Source: Brassica napus
Taxonomy: Eukaryota; Streptophyta; Magnoliopsida; Brassicales; Brassicaceae
Length of the DNA stretch: 64,000 nt
Assembly (NCBI RefSeq): GCF_020379485.1
Contig: NC_063448.1
Location: 50,291,218 to 50,355,217 of the forward strand
Reading direction: 5' to 3'
How positions within the stretch are numbered: the stretch's first letter is position 1; the number at the start of each line of letters is the position of its first letter. The notes beneath the pieces are model-generated. The model saw only the letters and a program-made list of their open reading frames with translations. It was not told where the DNA came from and did not search any database. Shown here one piece after another: positions 21,995 to 33,702 of this stretch. A program made the position numbers and the translations under genes.

Positions 21995-22693
21995 ATGTCG
22001 AGTTTCATACCCTCAGATTACAAAGCCCTTGATCTTTCTGGAGATAATTATCTTGATTGGGCTATAAACACTTCAGCCGTCTTGAAGTCTAGAGGACTTG
22101 GGAAGTGCATCAAGTATGGCAATGACACCCTTGCGTGTGAAAGACACAGAGCCATAATGATTATGCGACACCATCTCTGTGAGGACCTAAGAGACGAGTT
22201 TGGATATGTTAATGATCCTCATAATCTCTGGTCATTTTTGAATTCTAGATTCTGTGAGCCATTGTTGCACGAATCCAAGAAAAAATGGGAAGCTCTAAGG
22301 TTCCAGGATTATGAATCCGTGGACAATTATCACTCTGATCTTATGAGAATCACCTATAGTCTTAGACTATGTGGTGAATTGGTAACAAACGAGGATTTGT
22401 TAAACAAAACTCGTGACACATTCCATTCAGAGGAAGTGTTGTTATCACATCAGGCCAAAGGTTTCACCACCTATTATGACATGTTCTCATATTTATTAGA
22501 CATTGAGCAAAAGAAGCAGAAAAAGATGGATAACATCAGACGGTTTAATGACATCATGGAGATATATTATGAAGTACTAGACAGTGAGATGAAAATCCCT
22601 GAAGCTAATAAAGCCACATTTGATAAGAAGAGATCTGAGGAGGATTCCGAGTGGACACTCATGGACCATGAGGTCGGATTATACATTGAATAA
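21995..22693 (+). CDS. Copia-type Gag protein
   Basis: A 232-residue frame. The start MSSFIPSDYKALDLSGDNYL followed by DWAINTSAVLKSRGLGKCI is typical of UBN2-type copia Gag proteins, as are IMIMRHHLCEDLRDEF and DLWSFLNSRF-like segments. The frame ends WTLMDHEVGLYIE before any CCHC zinc knuckle, so it is a truncated Gag. The long leader from the LTR (20480-21994) is AT-rich and without frames. Gag would package the element RNA if made. Confidence 0.8.
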   Translation: MSSFIPSDYKALDLSGDNYLDWAINTSAVLKSRGLGKCIKYGNDTLACERHRAIMIMRHHLCEDLRDEFGYVNDPHNLWSFLNSRFCEPLLHESKKKWEALRFQDYESVDNYHSDLMRITYSLRLCGELVTNEDLLNKTRDTFHSEEVLLSHQAKGFTTYYDMFSYLLDIEQKKQKKMDNIRRFNDIMEIYYEVLDSEMKIPEANKATFDKKRSEEDSEWTLMDHEVGLYIE

Positions 22694-25600
22694 TTTTCCG
22701 ACATTCTGATTTTATGTTTTCATATCTGATTTGATTTATTTGTTATTCATTTATGTTATTGAAATAATAAAAACGATTTTGTTTTTATATATTATCTTGC
22801 TTGGTCTTGCTTGATGATTCTTGATTAAATAACAAATAAAACCTTAATAAAAGGATAATCAGTCCACTGATAGTTGATTTCATGCATGGTTTAACTTTAC
22901 CTTGATTGTATAGGTTTAACTTTACCTTCCTGCAATCACATAAAATCAATTGTTGGGTGTAGACTAATGAGTCAGTTCACTGATAGATTGATTTTTCGCA
23001 TAGATTTAACTTCATCTTGATTGTATAGGTTCAACTTTACCTTCCTACAATCACTTGAAATCAATTAATTGGTACTGACAATGGCAAAAGACACGACATT
23101 ATTCAGACCCATTGAGTTATAAAGAAAAAAAAAATTCAATGTTTTCTACATTGAACCAGTGAGCAAAGAAAATACGATTCCTTTCAGATTTTTGAAAAAT
23201 CGCCTAAAAGCATTATGAATGTCTATACTCATATTTTCTACTGATTTATTCTATGCTAAGGATCAGTATGAAAGAGGCATAAAGCCATGGTAACCAGTAT
23301 GGTTCACCACGAAATAAACACTTATGACATGACCAGATTAGCCATCTTGATCCAAAACATGATGAAAAATTAATTAAGGCACAAAAGTGATCCCATAAAA
23401 TCTCACAATGTGTTATAAGTACACAAAAGGGAAAATCACTAAAATAATTAAGGCTCCACTGTCCTAAGCACTACGAAATTATGAGTATGTTCATGAGGGG
23501 GAGAGAGGACTAAAACCCACAGTCCATGATCATATCATAAATTCGGATTCCATGGTTTACAACCATAATATACACGGCTGGAAAGCTTTAAAGCTCTCAC
23601 TAATGGTACATCACCCACGTCCAGCCTAAAGCTTAAGGACATTATGTATATAAATATTGATTTACATCAGGCCATACATGTAAGCATAGACATTCCCACC
23701 TCTGAATGATTAAGGGTCATAAACCAGACATATACACAAACCATCTTAAGAAAATACGAATATTCCACCACATATATGTGTGCCATTTAAGATGGAACCT
23801 CAGATGAGGATTGAGAATATATATTAGATAAATAAGACTTCCTCCACGAAACTATAATGTATCTTGTGCCAAACATGGATGATTTAATCAAGTGGCCAAG
23901 AACACAGATTACAAAAGATAGTAATCTGATTATCCAACTTTGAAAGGAGAAAGTTATCAGGCTGATAAAGAGTAAAGAGTAAAAGAGAAATATAATGGTA
24001 TCAACCATAGTTGTCTTGGCAAGATCCTCAGACCAAAGATTATGATCTAGACGTTCTAAAAGAATATGATCAAAAGATATAAAAGCTAGCAGAAATATAT
24101 GCCAGACACACTGACCCGAAAAGAAAAAATGACTATGTCATACCAGCTTAAGCACCACGAATTTGATGTCTAAGAGACACAATCAAGTTGCTACAATGTC
24201 TATTAGAGATAGACAAATAAGTTCCAAATAATAAGGAACCTCGGAAAGTAATGAAAGGTGCTCAGAATCGTACAAATCCGAGTTCATAAGAGAAACCAGT
24301 TCAGACAGAGAAATAAGGTTGCGCAACCACACATCTAAGGTACCAGACCATGTAGTTTGGGACGCCAAACTGCAAGGTATAAAGGTCTTGGATAATAAGA
24401 TCTCAAAATCTAATTAGATCATGTCTGGAACAGTATGAAACTAAAGATAAAGAGTGTTAACACCAAAGATGTATTTACATACATAAGAGCTCATAAAAGA
24501 TTGTAGTACTTGGGATTTGAAGGATATAACCTGAGGATCATGAACCCACATAGAGTACTCATAAAACCTATATAGGGACGTGGGGTGTTCAAAGAATTCA
24601 AAGTAATTATAAGACAGATGGGCGTAGTAACCATGTACATACAGAAAAGCCATCTAAGAAAGAAACCAGTGAATGGATCTTGTGAGATAAGAAATTTCGT
24701 GAGATTAAAGGACATGACCACATGGTATAGTGTGTCCATGTTCCTTCTAAATAACGTTCAAGTATAGCTTGATTACACAAGGATACTCACAAGGACCAAG
24801 AAACAATTTATAAAGAGATATGCTCCTATATGGTGGATGCTACTACAGAAAATCAAGTTTAATTTTGTCTGGATATTTACTAAAGAAATAATGGTGTAGT
24901 AAGCAGCAAATGGATCACTGGATAAAGGTATCAACGTACCATAGAAATATGAGAAAGAAATTCTCATAGAACAAGCTTTGTTCCTAAGTTGTTTATGGAT
25001 TGTAATATACAGCAGCTGTAAGTAATATGAAAGACTAAGTATTTACTTAGTACAGTCAGTCCATACAGAAAATATTATAATTCCTTGTGATCATAATAAA
25101 GACCAACTGAGAGAAAAAAGTTTAATGGTTCAAAGGTTCAATGATACAAGTTATCGATTGATTAAACAGGCTATGTTTTACATATGGAAAGTCTGTAGAA
25201 AAATCATAGCCGTGTGTGTGTGTGTGTCAGCACGCCTAAGTGAGAACCATAAACCAGGATAGTGACCAGAAGGATGTCTGGTCGTGGCTTAATGATTATA
25301 AGCATTGCTAAAGCAAGAAAAGATCGATAACCATGTACAAAGGACATGAGTGTATGACTGCGAATTCATTGTGTGATGAGTTTCATTGCAGCAAATAATT
25401 ATTGATGGTATGACCTTAGACACTCATGATTATGAACGAATATAGACAAGGTCTATAGCTCAACATGGATCGACAAAAGAAAATAAAGAATGATTGGTTA
25501 CAATGGATAAAGCCATTGGCACATACGAAGAGATATAAGTCCGAATGAACAAAAGATATGAAGTAAAGTTGTTCGTATGTGTTCTGGGTCTATGACTCAA

Positions 25601-26009
25601 TATATATTGAATGTCCACGTTTTGGGAAAGCCATATAACCAAAAAGAATCCGTGGGACATGAAAAAGGACCTGCAATTAAAGTTTTATTGCAGATTATAA
25701 AGTCCATCCGAGCACCGTTTGAAGTACCATCAGTTCATCCAAGACTTACAAGTTCATTCAAGGAGAATCCAGCTGATCATCTTCACCAAGTCATAGGCAA
25801 CTTCAACGTTCAAAAAGACTCGGATACCAGATGGGAATGCGTCTACTACAGTGATGCATTCATCTGGGGGAGTTCATGTGTTGTACTCTTTTTCCTGTCC
25901 TTGGTTTTCCATTTTGTCATATTGGTTTTGGGGTTTTTCAGGAGAGGTTTTAATGAGGCAACATTAAGCATGCAACGAACCTGTACCGGATGTGTCGATC
26001 AAGAGGGAG
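22694..26009 (+). other. Degraded pol-equivalent and 3' region of the LTR element
   Basis: No continuous frame and no recognisable integrase or reverse transcriptase motif. A (GT)n run lies at about 25211-25228. A frame at 25577-26017 is mostly the region before the 3' LTR and ends in a hydrophobic run; it is unlikely to be a protein. Confidence 0.5.
22855..23065 (+). repeat. Tandem duplication of about 120 bp
   Basis: Two copies of a unit running CAGTCCACTGATAG ... TTGATTGTATAGG ... CTTCCTGCAATCAC ... AAATCAATT, diverged by about one base in ten, just downstream of gag. Confidence 0.6.
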
Positions 26010-26261
26010 TGTTATAAACCAAATGATGATCGACCATGGACCAGCCCGTATTGCAGGTCCAATCCGGGACATGATAAAGACAACCAAAGACTATGTGTTT
26101 ATCTAGTATATATTCCATGTATATCTGTAACATAGTGTTTATCCTTATCCTTGTTAGGATAAACATAACATTATAATGGTCTAATACCTTATATATATAT
26201 ATGGACCTTCTGATTGACACTAATAATAACAGAAGTATTTACCCAACAATTCATTTACAAC
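26010..26261 (+). repeat. 3' LTR of the gag-only copia element
   Basis: Starts TGTTATAAACC straight after the purine tract AAGAGGGAG and ends TTCATTTACAAC. It pairs with 20224-20480. Confidence 0.85.
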
Positions 26262-27159
26262 CAAAATAATAATAAGGGACCTATTCAGGGTCGGTAGGAT
26301 AATGGTGATAGGTTCCTGCTATCTCTCTCTTCGCCGTCCTTCCTTCTTTCAACAACACTTTCCCGAGCTGTGGTAATAAGCTTACTAGATGCTCTCATTC
26401 TTCATCTATCTTTTTCGTCGATTAGCGACCCGAACACGTAGTAGATCATCGGAAATTTTTGTTTCTTTTGGTTCGCAACCTTCGCCATGATTGCAGGTAT
26501 TTTCTTATTTTCATTATTCCCTTCTCATTGATACTTAGATTATTTGGATTGGACCATATCTTTGCAATGCTTTGGTGGCCTTGTTAGCTTCATGCTTCCA
26601 TGTGTTCCATACTTAGGCTATTAAAAAAAAAGTTGATGTATATAACTCATCATTATCAGTGCGACATATATGTTGGTGGGCTCGGTGGATAATTGTTTGT
26701 GGCGGAATACAAGTGGCAGTGTAGGATCGATGTACAGTTTCCAAATAGCGCATGTGTGAACTTCACTTAGATCGTGACTCTCTATCTTATCGTTTTCTTT
26801 TTGCTTCGTAAACCACTTTTGGTGAATCTTGTTTGTCTTCAGTTAGTTTATTTCTTCGTTGCCATTCCTAAATCTTCACATCTGCGGCTCATGAATTCTT
26901 TCATTTCCAAAAATGTCTTGATGCTGTAACTTGAAAATTCAGCCTTAGTAAGTATAGTACACCTAAAAACTTCATACTCTTCTAGTTATTTTAGGGGGAA
27001 ATATAGTGATATGTTCCATGTTCGATCACATTCAAAACGTGTTTATTGAAGTTGTTGAAGTTTTAACAGTGAATATAGAGAATTGAAGGGACCTATGAAG
27101 TAATTAGAGTTGTTTGGAAGATGTTCTATATGGTAGTGAATGTTGGAAGGAAGTTGAGT

Positions 27160-27690
27160 TTTGAATTCAAGTTTTGAAGATGTATCAAGTCTTGGAGAAG
27201 TCATCTTCATTCAGTATGTGGATCCTGCTGATGCTGCAGAGGCAAAACATCACATGGAAGGCTATCTTCTTCTTGGTCGTGATCTCAACTTGTATAATTT
27301 AAATATATGCAGAAGCGACAGGTTCCATGACAGAGAAGACGTTCACCTCCCCCTCGTCGTGGTGGTAGGACTCGATCACGTAGCCGTGACTATAATTCTC
27401 CTCCCCCTTTAAAGACATCAATCTAGGTAGACTAGCTCTGCATTCCTGTCTGAATATCTTACTTTCAGATGTTATTACAGTTCTCTGATCGATCATAAAA
27501 GCCATTGGTATTCTATTTAATTCTGTTTTATCACAGGTCTGTCTCGCTCACCAACGAAAAATTGCTCAAGTGGAAGTCATGGGAGGGTGACGAGCCGTAG
27601 CCCAAGAAGTGTAAGCGTGAGCCCAGGAAGAAACAGGAGCTACACGCCTGAACAAGCCAGGAGCCCGGTTGGCGGTTGCTAGGCAGAGCA
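27160..27690 (+). pseudogene. Broken SCL30/33-type SR splicing-factor gene
   Basis: 27195-27295 encodes the end of an RRM: EVIFIQYVDPADAAEAKHHM, then EGYLLLGRDL. In another frame 27315-27415 encodes the start of an RS region (RRRSPPPRRGGRTRSRSRDY). After an intron-like gap 27545-27690 gives SRSPTKN ... SPRSVSVSPGRNRSYTPEQA RSPVGG and a stop. The RRM N-terminal half (RNP1/RNP2) is missing, and at least one frameshift lies between RRM and RS parts. SC35-like SCL proteins act in spliceosome assembly. A Pro/Ser-poor 5' stretch at 26280-27150 looks like a decayed leader with introns. Confidence 0.7.
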
Positions 27691-29336
27691 GGAGATTAAG
27701 CCTCGTGGAGATCTTTATCTGTGTTTATGTTTTACGTTTTGATTAATGAATGAACTTAAAAGACATGACAATGAGGTTGCATGTGCCTTTTTGTCATCTT
27801 ATCTCTTTAGAGATCTCATCTAGCCTTGTTGTTGTTATGGTGAAAGAAAATGGTCCTACTAGGAAATGTGGGATCTTTTTGACGTATTGCATCCATTGGT
27901 ATTGAATAGGCCTTTTTGCACTTTACAGCTATTTTGAAGCATCAAATTATACACTTATTTCCCCTCAAGCTGTCTGGATGACTTGTGAGTGTGCTGTTGG
28001 ACGCGTTTCTTGATCCGACAAAGTTCTTGGTTTCTGTATTCTTAAGAAAAAATTCAGCTCTCCCCATTGCACATGTACCTTGAATCTTTAATACTTGGCG
28101 ATGTTGTCGATAATGTATCTGTGATATGGAAAAATGTGAAAATAACGATTTATGATTTTAAAAACTCCTAATGATGAAAAGAAATCACTGAATTAAACAC
28201 ATTTTGGAAAGTCTCTTTAACTATGAAACATTTGGAAGTCATGCACGCACATGAAATTAGGCTAACATGACATGGATTTTTCTTTTGATTCAAATCTATA
28301 CATTTTAAATTAAGAATAGAAAAAAGAAAGGGGAACCGAATAGAACATGAGAAGAGCGTGGAAACTGTTGTCTGCAGCTACCCAAAGTCTTTCTTTTCTT
28401 GTTTGTACATGATCTTTAAATTTTTTTATTAGCCGTATGTATTGGTGGTGTGAAGAATAAAGATTGTATATTGTACCAAAGATTGTATAATTATTAGACG
28501 TATAATTATTTAATCAACTAATAGTTTTTTAGTGCTAGTTTATTTATTTAGTTCGCTCTTTGAATTTCGAAGCCTCACCTTCCATACACAGTCCACATAC
28601 ACACCTCTCTGGTTTCCCACGCACTAAAGTTAACATAAAAACCAAGTTAACACTTTGAGCACTGAATTAGTGAATCTCTCTTTTATTTTTCCTCTTTCCT
28701 CTAATTTCGAAAATTATTTTCGCCGAAAGAAAAGAAAAAGTCTTTACCTTTTTTCTCTCTTCGCTGGGTTCACAACACTAGCACAAATCTCTGAACTTTG
28801 CTTTTACCCTGTTCTGTCTGAATAGCAAAACCTCGACCCTCTTTTTTCTTCTTCTTTCTTTGTCTGTGATCTGAATCTTCTCCAAGTAAATCTGGAAGCC
28901 GGGAAGCTCTAACTAGGTACTTTACTAGCCATTTCTTGATTTTGCATCTGGGTATTTGATTATTTGTCGCATTGTTGTGTACGAACTAGCTTTCACTTCA
29001 ATCTTCTACATTCTTCTTCTCTCTGCAAATCCTGTTTCCAGAGAACATTCCTGAAAGAACCAAACGACAAAAAAAAAAAAGTAAAGATAAGATTTTTAAC
29101 CCAAAACAAAATAGTGTGGCTTTTCGAATGCTCCATAGGTTTATTCTTGTTCACTGTTTAGGCTGAGCGTTTGATTAAATTTCTTGACCCCATTTAACTT
29201 CACCTCTGTCGGAATCCATGTGTTAGTATCTTAAAAAAGTTGCTTACTTGATTTCTAGGGTTCTTACCATATTTGACTAGTTACAATCAATTAGCATATG
29301 ACTCAAGTTTTGAACTTGTCAGTGTTTAAAGGTGTG
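27691..29336. other. Intergenic DNA and glucanase 5' leader
   Basis: 27.7-28.5 kb shows no gene. From about 28.6 kb a CT-rich stretch (TCTTTTATTTTTCCTCTTTCC, then TTTTTCTCTCTTCGC) looks like the promoter and 5' untranslated region of the downstream glucanase. A possible leader intron runs from the donor near 28916 to an acceptor near 29259. Confidence 0.4.
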
Positions 29337-31084
29337 ATGATGCTGCTTCCGAGATGGTTTTTAGAAGCAATCTTGCTCCTAATCTCAGCTCTTGCATTTA
29401 CAAACGGTAACTTCACCTTAAACCACATTTGCATCACTTATATCATTCTCCATCAAAGTTCTAATATGATTTTCTTTATACAGCTGCATTCATAGGCGTA
29501 AACATAGGAACAGATCTCACCAACATGCCCTCACCTTCAGACATCGTCTCCCTCCTCAAATCTCATCAAATCACACACGTCCGTCTCTACGACGCCAACA
29601 GCCACATGCTCAAAGCCTTCGCCAACACCACCATCCAAGTCACTGTCGGCGTGACCAACCAAGAGATCCTCAAAATAGGACGCTTCCCTTCCTCAGCCGC
29701 CTCGTGGATCAACAAAAACGTCGCCGCCTACGTTCCTTCCACCAACATCACAGCCATCGCCGTCGGCAGCGAGGTCCTCACCCAATCCCCCCACGTGGCG
29801 CCCATCCTAGCATCCGCTCTCAACAACATCCACAAGGCTCTCGTGGCGACGAACCTCAACTTCCAAGTCAAAGTCTCCACACCCATGTCAATGGACGTAA
29901 TGCCTAAACCCTTTCCTCCGTCCACCTCCACTTTCAGCCCTTCCTGGAACACGACCGTTCATCAGATTCTTCAGTTTCTCGACAACACCGGCTCCTTCTT
30001 CATGCTGAACGCGTATCCTTACTACGGCTACACGACGGCTAACGGCATTTTCCCGCTTGATTATGCTTTGTTCAAGGGGCTCTCTCCGGTTAAGCAGATC
30101 GTTGACCCAAACACGCTTTTGCATTACGATAGTATGTTTGACGCTATGGTCGACGCTGCTTACTACTCCATGGTGGCTCTCAACTTCTCTAAGATCCCCG
30201 TCGTCGTTACGGAAACCGGCTGGCCTTCTTCAGGTGGAAGTGATGAAACAGCTGCCACTGTAAGTAACGCGGAGACGTTTAATAGTAACTTGATCAAGCG
30301 CGTGTTGAACAACTCTGGTCCTCCTAGCCGACCGGATACGCCGATAAACACGTACGTCTACGAGCTTTACAATGAGGACAAACGGTCCGGGCCGGAGTCG
30401 GAGAAGAACTGGGGGATGTTTTATCCTAACGGGACTTCTGTTTATCCTCTTGGCTTAAGCGGCGGTGGTGGTGGTGGCTCTGAGGCTTTGAACGGGACGA
30501 CGTTGTTCTGCGTGGCGAAAACTGATGCTGATGATGATAAGTTGGAGGACGGTTTGAATTGGGCTTGTGGACAGGGCCGGGCTAACTGCGGTCCGATTCA
30601 GCCGGGACAAGCGTGTTATCTACCGAATGATATCAAGAGTCATGCTTCTTTTGCTTATAATGATTATTACCAGAAGATGAAGGGTGTTGGTGGGACTTGT
30701 GACTTTGACGGTACTGCCATCACTACGCCTAGAGATCCTAGTAAGTTTTTTCCCATTTCTTTATATCGTTATGTTTAAGCGTTGTTTACATTGTGTAATT
30801 CTCAAAGCTTGATCGCTTGCGTGTGTTTTGTAGGCTATAGAACATGTGCTTATACTGGAAGGTAAACGATCTGAGCTTCATCATGTCTTTTTATAAGTTT
30901 ATCTTTTTTCTAAATCTTGTTCTATCTATATCTCAGTTTAAACGCAAACGGAACGGGAGGAAACTTTCCTCCGACTGCGTTAGGACCCGCAAGTCAAGTA
31001 GGAGGGAACGCAAACGCACTTATCATTTCCATCTACCATCTTCCCTTCTTGGCAACGTTAGCTCTCACGCTACTACTACTGTAA
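29337..31084 (+). CDS. GPI-anchored glucan endo-1,3-beta-glucosidase (GH17 with X8/CBM43)
   Basis: Exons 29337-29406, 29484-30740, 30834-30861 and 30937-31084, all GT/AG, total 1503 nt (500 residues). It hydrolyses 1,3-beta-glucan (callose) at the cell wall or plasmodesmata. Residues 1-23 form a signal peptide (LLPRWFLEAILLLISALAFT). The GH17 barrel follows, with acid/base Glu in AIAVGSEVL and nucleophile Glu in VVVTETGWPSSG. After a Gly-rich linker (SGGGGGGS) comes the X8/CBM43 module (LFCVAKTDADDDKLEDGLNW ... CAYTG). The C-terminus is hydrophobic (FLATLALTLLLL), a GPI-attachment signal. An in-frame upstream ATG at 29298 would add 13 residues, but the chosen start gives a normal signal peptide. 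It is very close to Arabidopsis At3g13560. It lies next to COP10, as in Arabidopsis. Confidence 0.93.
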
Positions 31085-31543
31085 CTTCAGTGTTGTAGTA
31101 ACCGGCGGGTCTGGTTATTTCTGGTTACCTCTGTTGATTGTTTTAGTTTGGTGTAGTGTTTAAGTGTAGCTAGTGAGAGATCATATGTTCTCATTCTTTT
31201 TGTCTTCGTCTTTGAACTAAAATCTTCCGAATTAGAGTGATTTAAAATTTAATTATCAAGTGAATTATTTGTCTTGTAGTCTAATGAAAATCATGCAAAA
31301 AAAAAACTAGCGTTATTCCTAAAATTTGATCGACTAATTTGATATTGGAGAATAAAGTTTCTTGTCAGTGTGTTACAAGAGCTATAGATTTTGAATAATT
31401 ACCCATCGAAATGATTTGAGTATTCACGTGGTACTAATAATACATGATCCTAACTCATGTGATTTTAAAAGGAACAAAATTTTAGCAAAAATATATAAAT
31501 CCAAACACAATAATACATTTGATAATCACGTTTAAATAAATTA

Positions 31544-31734
31544 CTAGATCTCGATCCGCACAACCGCGCGGATTTTTGCTTTCATTATTTTTATATAAAT
31601 ATTATGTTTTCAATTCTAAATTGGTATATATTATAATATATGTGTCTATCAATTTTTAAAACATAATAAGTTTACGGTATATTTTTTTCATTGAATAGAT
31701 TGTTTTAAACTTTCACATGTATTTGTATCTTCTT

Positions 31735-31769
<35 letters not shown>

Positions 31770-32375
31770 CGGATTATTATTTCATTATTAAAATTGTAAC
31801 TATATATATATAGATATTATTTTATTGTCATATTCATATTGTTTTATATTCTCATATTCAAAGATATTGTAACATTTCACAAATTTTGAAATTTTTTTAA
31901 AAATTAAACTTTTTGCTTTATAGATTTATATTATCGAGTAAATAATTAAACATTTAAATTTTTGTTTAATTTTAAAAATAAAATATATAGTTTAAAATTT
32001 GTTTCATTGGTTTAAGGTAGTAAAGATTAATCATTGTTAGATAATATGATTTTTGTTATTTTAAAAAAAAATCTTTATAATTTTAAAAGTTAACATTGGC
32101 AAATATTTAAATATTTAACATATGGAGGTATAGTATTACAACATTAAATTATATCTATTTAATTTATATTATCTAAAAATCTAATGGATTATATATTCTT
32201 TAAATCCAATTATTGATAACCCAATAAAAATTTCTAGTAGACTCAAAATTTAAATTATAAGATTAGAGATTAAATGTAACATAACTTTCTAAGAATATGT
32301 CCATTAAATCTATTTTTAAAAAAATCATACATGAATCAAAGTTTTTGATTGTTAGTTCTGTTTTAATATATAAGA
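31544..32375 (-). mobile_element. Short non-autonomous Helitron
   Basis: On the minus strand the element ends ATCCGCGCGGTTGTGCGGAT (a hairpin with ATCCGC/GCGGAT arms) followed by TCGAGATCTAG and a T, the form of a Helitron 3' end (hairpin then CTAG|T). It begins near 32375 with TCTTATATATTAAAACAGAA, a common Brassicaceae Helitron 5' end. The interior is AT-rich without frames and contains an (AT)n run. The 5' flanking base is T and not the expected A, so that boundary is less certain. Confidence 0.65.
31735..31766. repeat. (AT)n microsatellite
   Basis: An uninterrupted AT run of about 30 bases inside the Helitron-like element. Confidence 0.9.
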
Positions 32376-32610
32376 ATTAGCTATCAAAATGATTACATAA
32401 CTATTAACTACCCAGACGAAAATAAAATAAAATTATTGACTACTCTTCACTTGGTTACTCGCCACGTCAGCGATTATTACTTTATTCGTTTTAAACCAAT
32501 CAGACCGAAACGCTGCGTTTCAGACATTATTCTCTCGAATGGAGTTGGAAGCGAAACGGTGAAGAAGTAAATGGATTGGATAAGCAGAGGAGGAGTAGGG
32601 ACGACAAGAG

Positions 32611-33702
<1,092 letters not shown>

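Larger units (their letters stand above)
20224..26261 (+). mobile_element. Non-autonomous copia-type LTR retrotransposon (gag only)
   Basis: Two near-identical direct repeats of about 252-257 bp (20224-20480 and 26010-26261) begin TGTTATAAACCAAATGATGA. After the first comes TTATCAGCACGACG, a priming-site-like sequence seen in many plant copia elements. Before the second is a polypurine tract, AAGAGGGAG (26001-26009). Only a gag frame is open. The 3 kb from 22.8 to 25.5 kb has no long frame and only degraded pol-like echoes. This matches the TR-GAG idea of non-autonomous elements mobilised in trans, or simply a decayed autonomous copy. Clear target duplications were not found. Confidence 0.85.

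Noticed and set aside
25577..26017. 146-codon frame at the end of the LTR element
   Set aside because: It runs through the polypurine tract into the 3' LTR. The hydrophobic end comes from T-rich 3' leader sequence and not from a protein.
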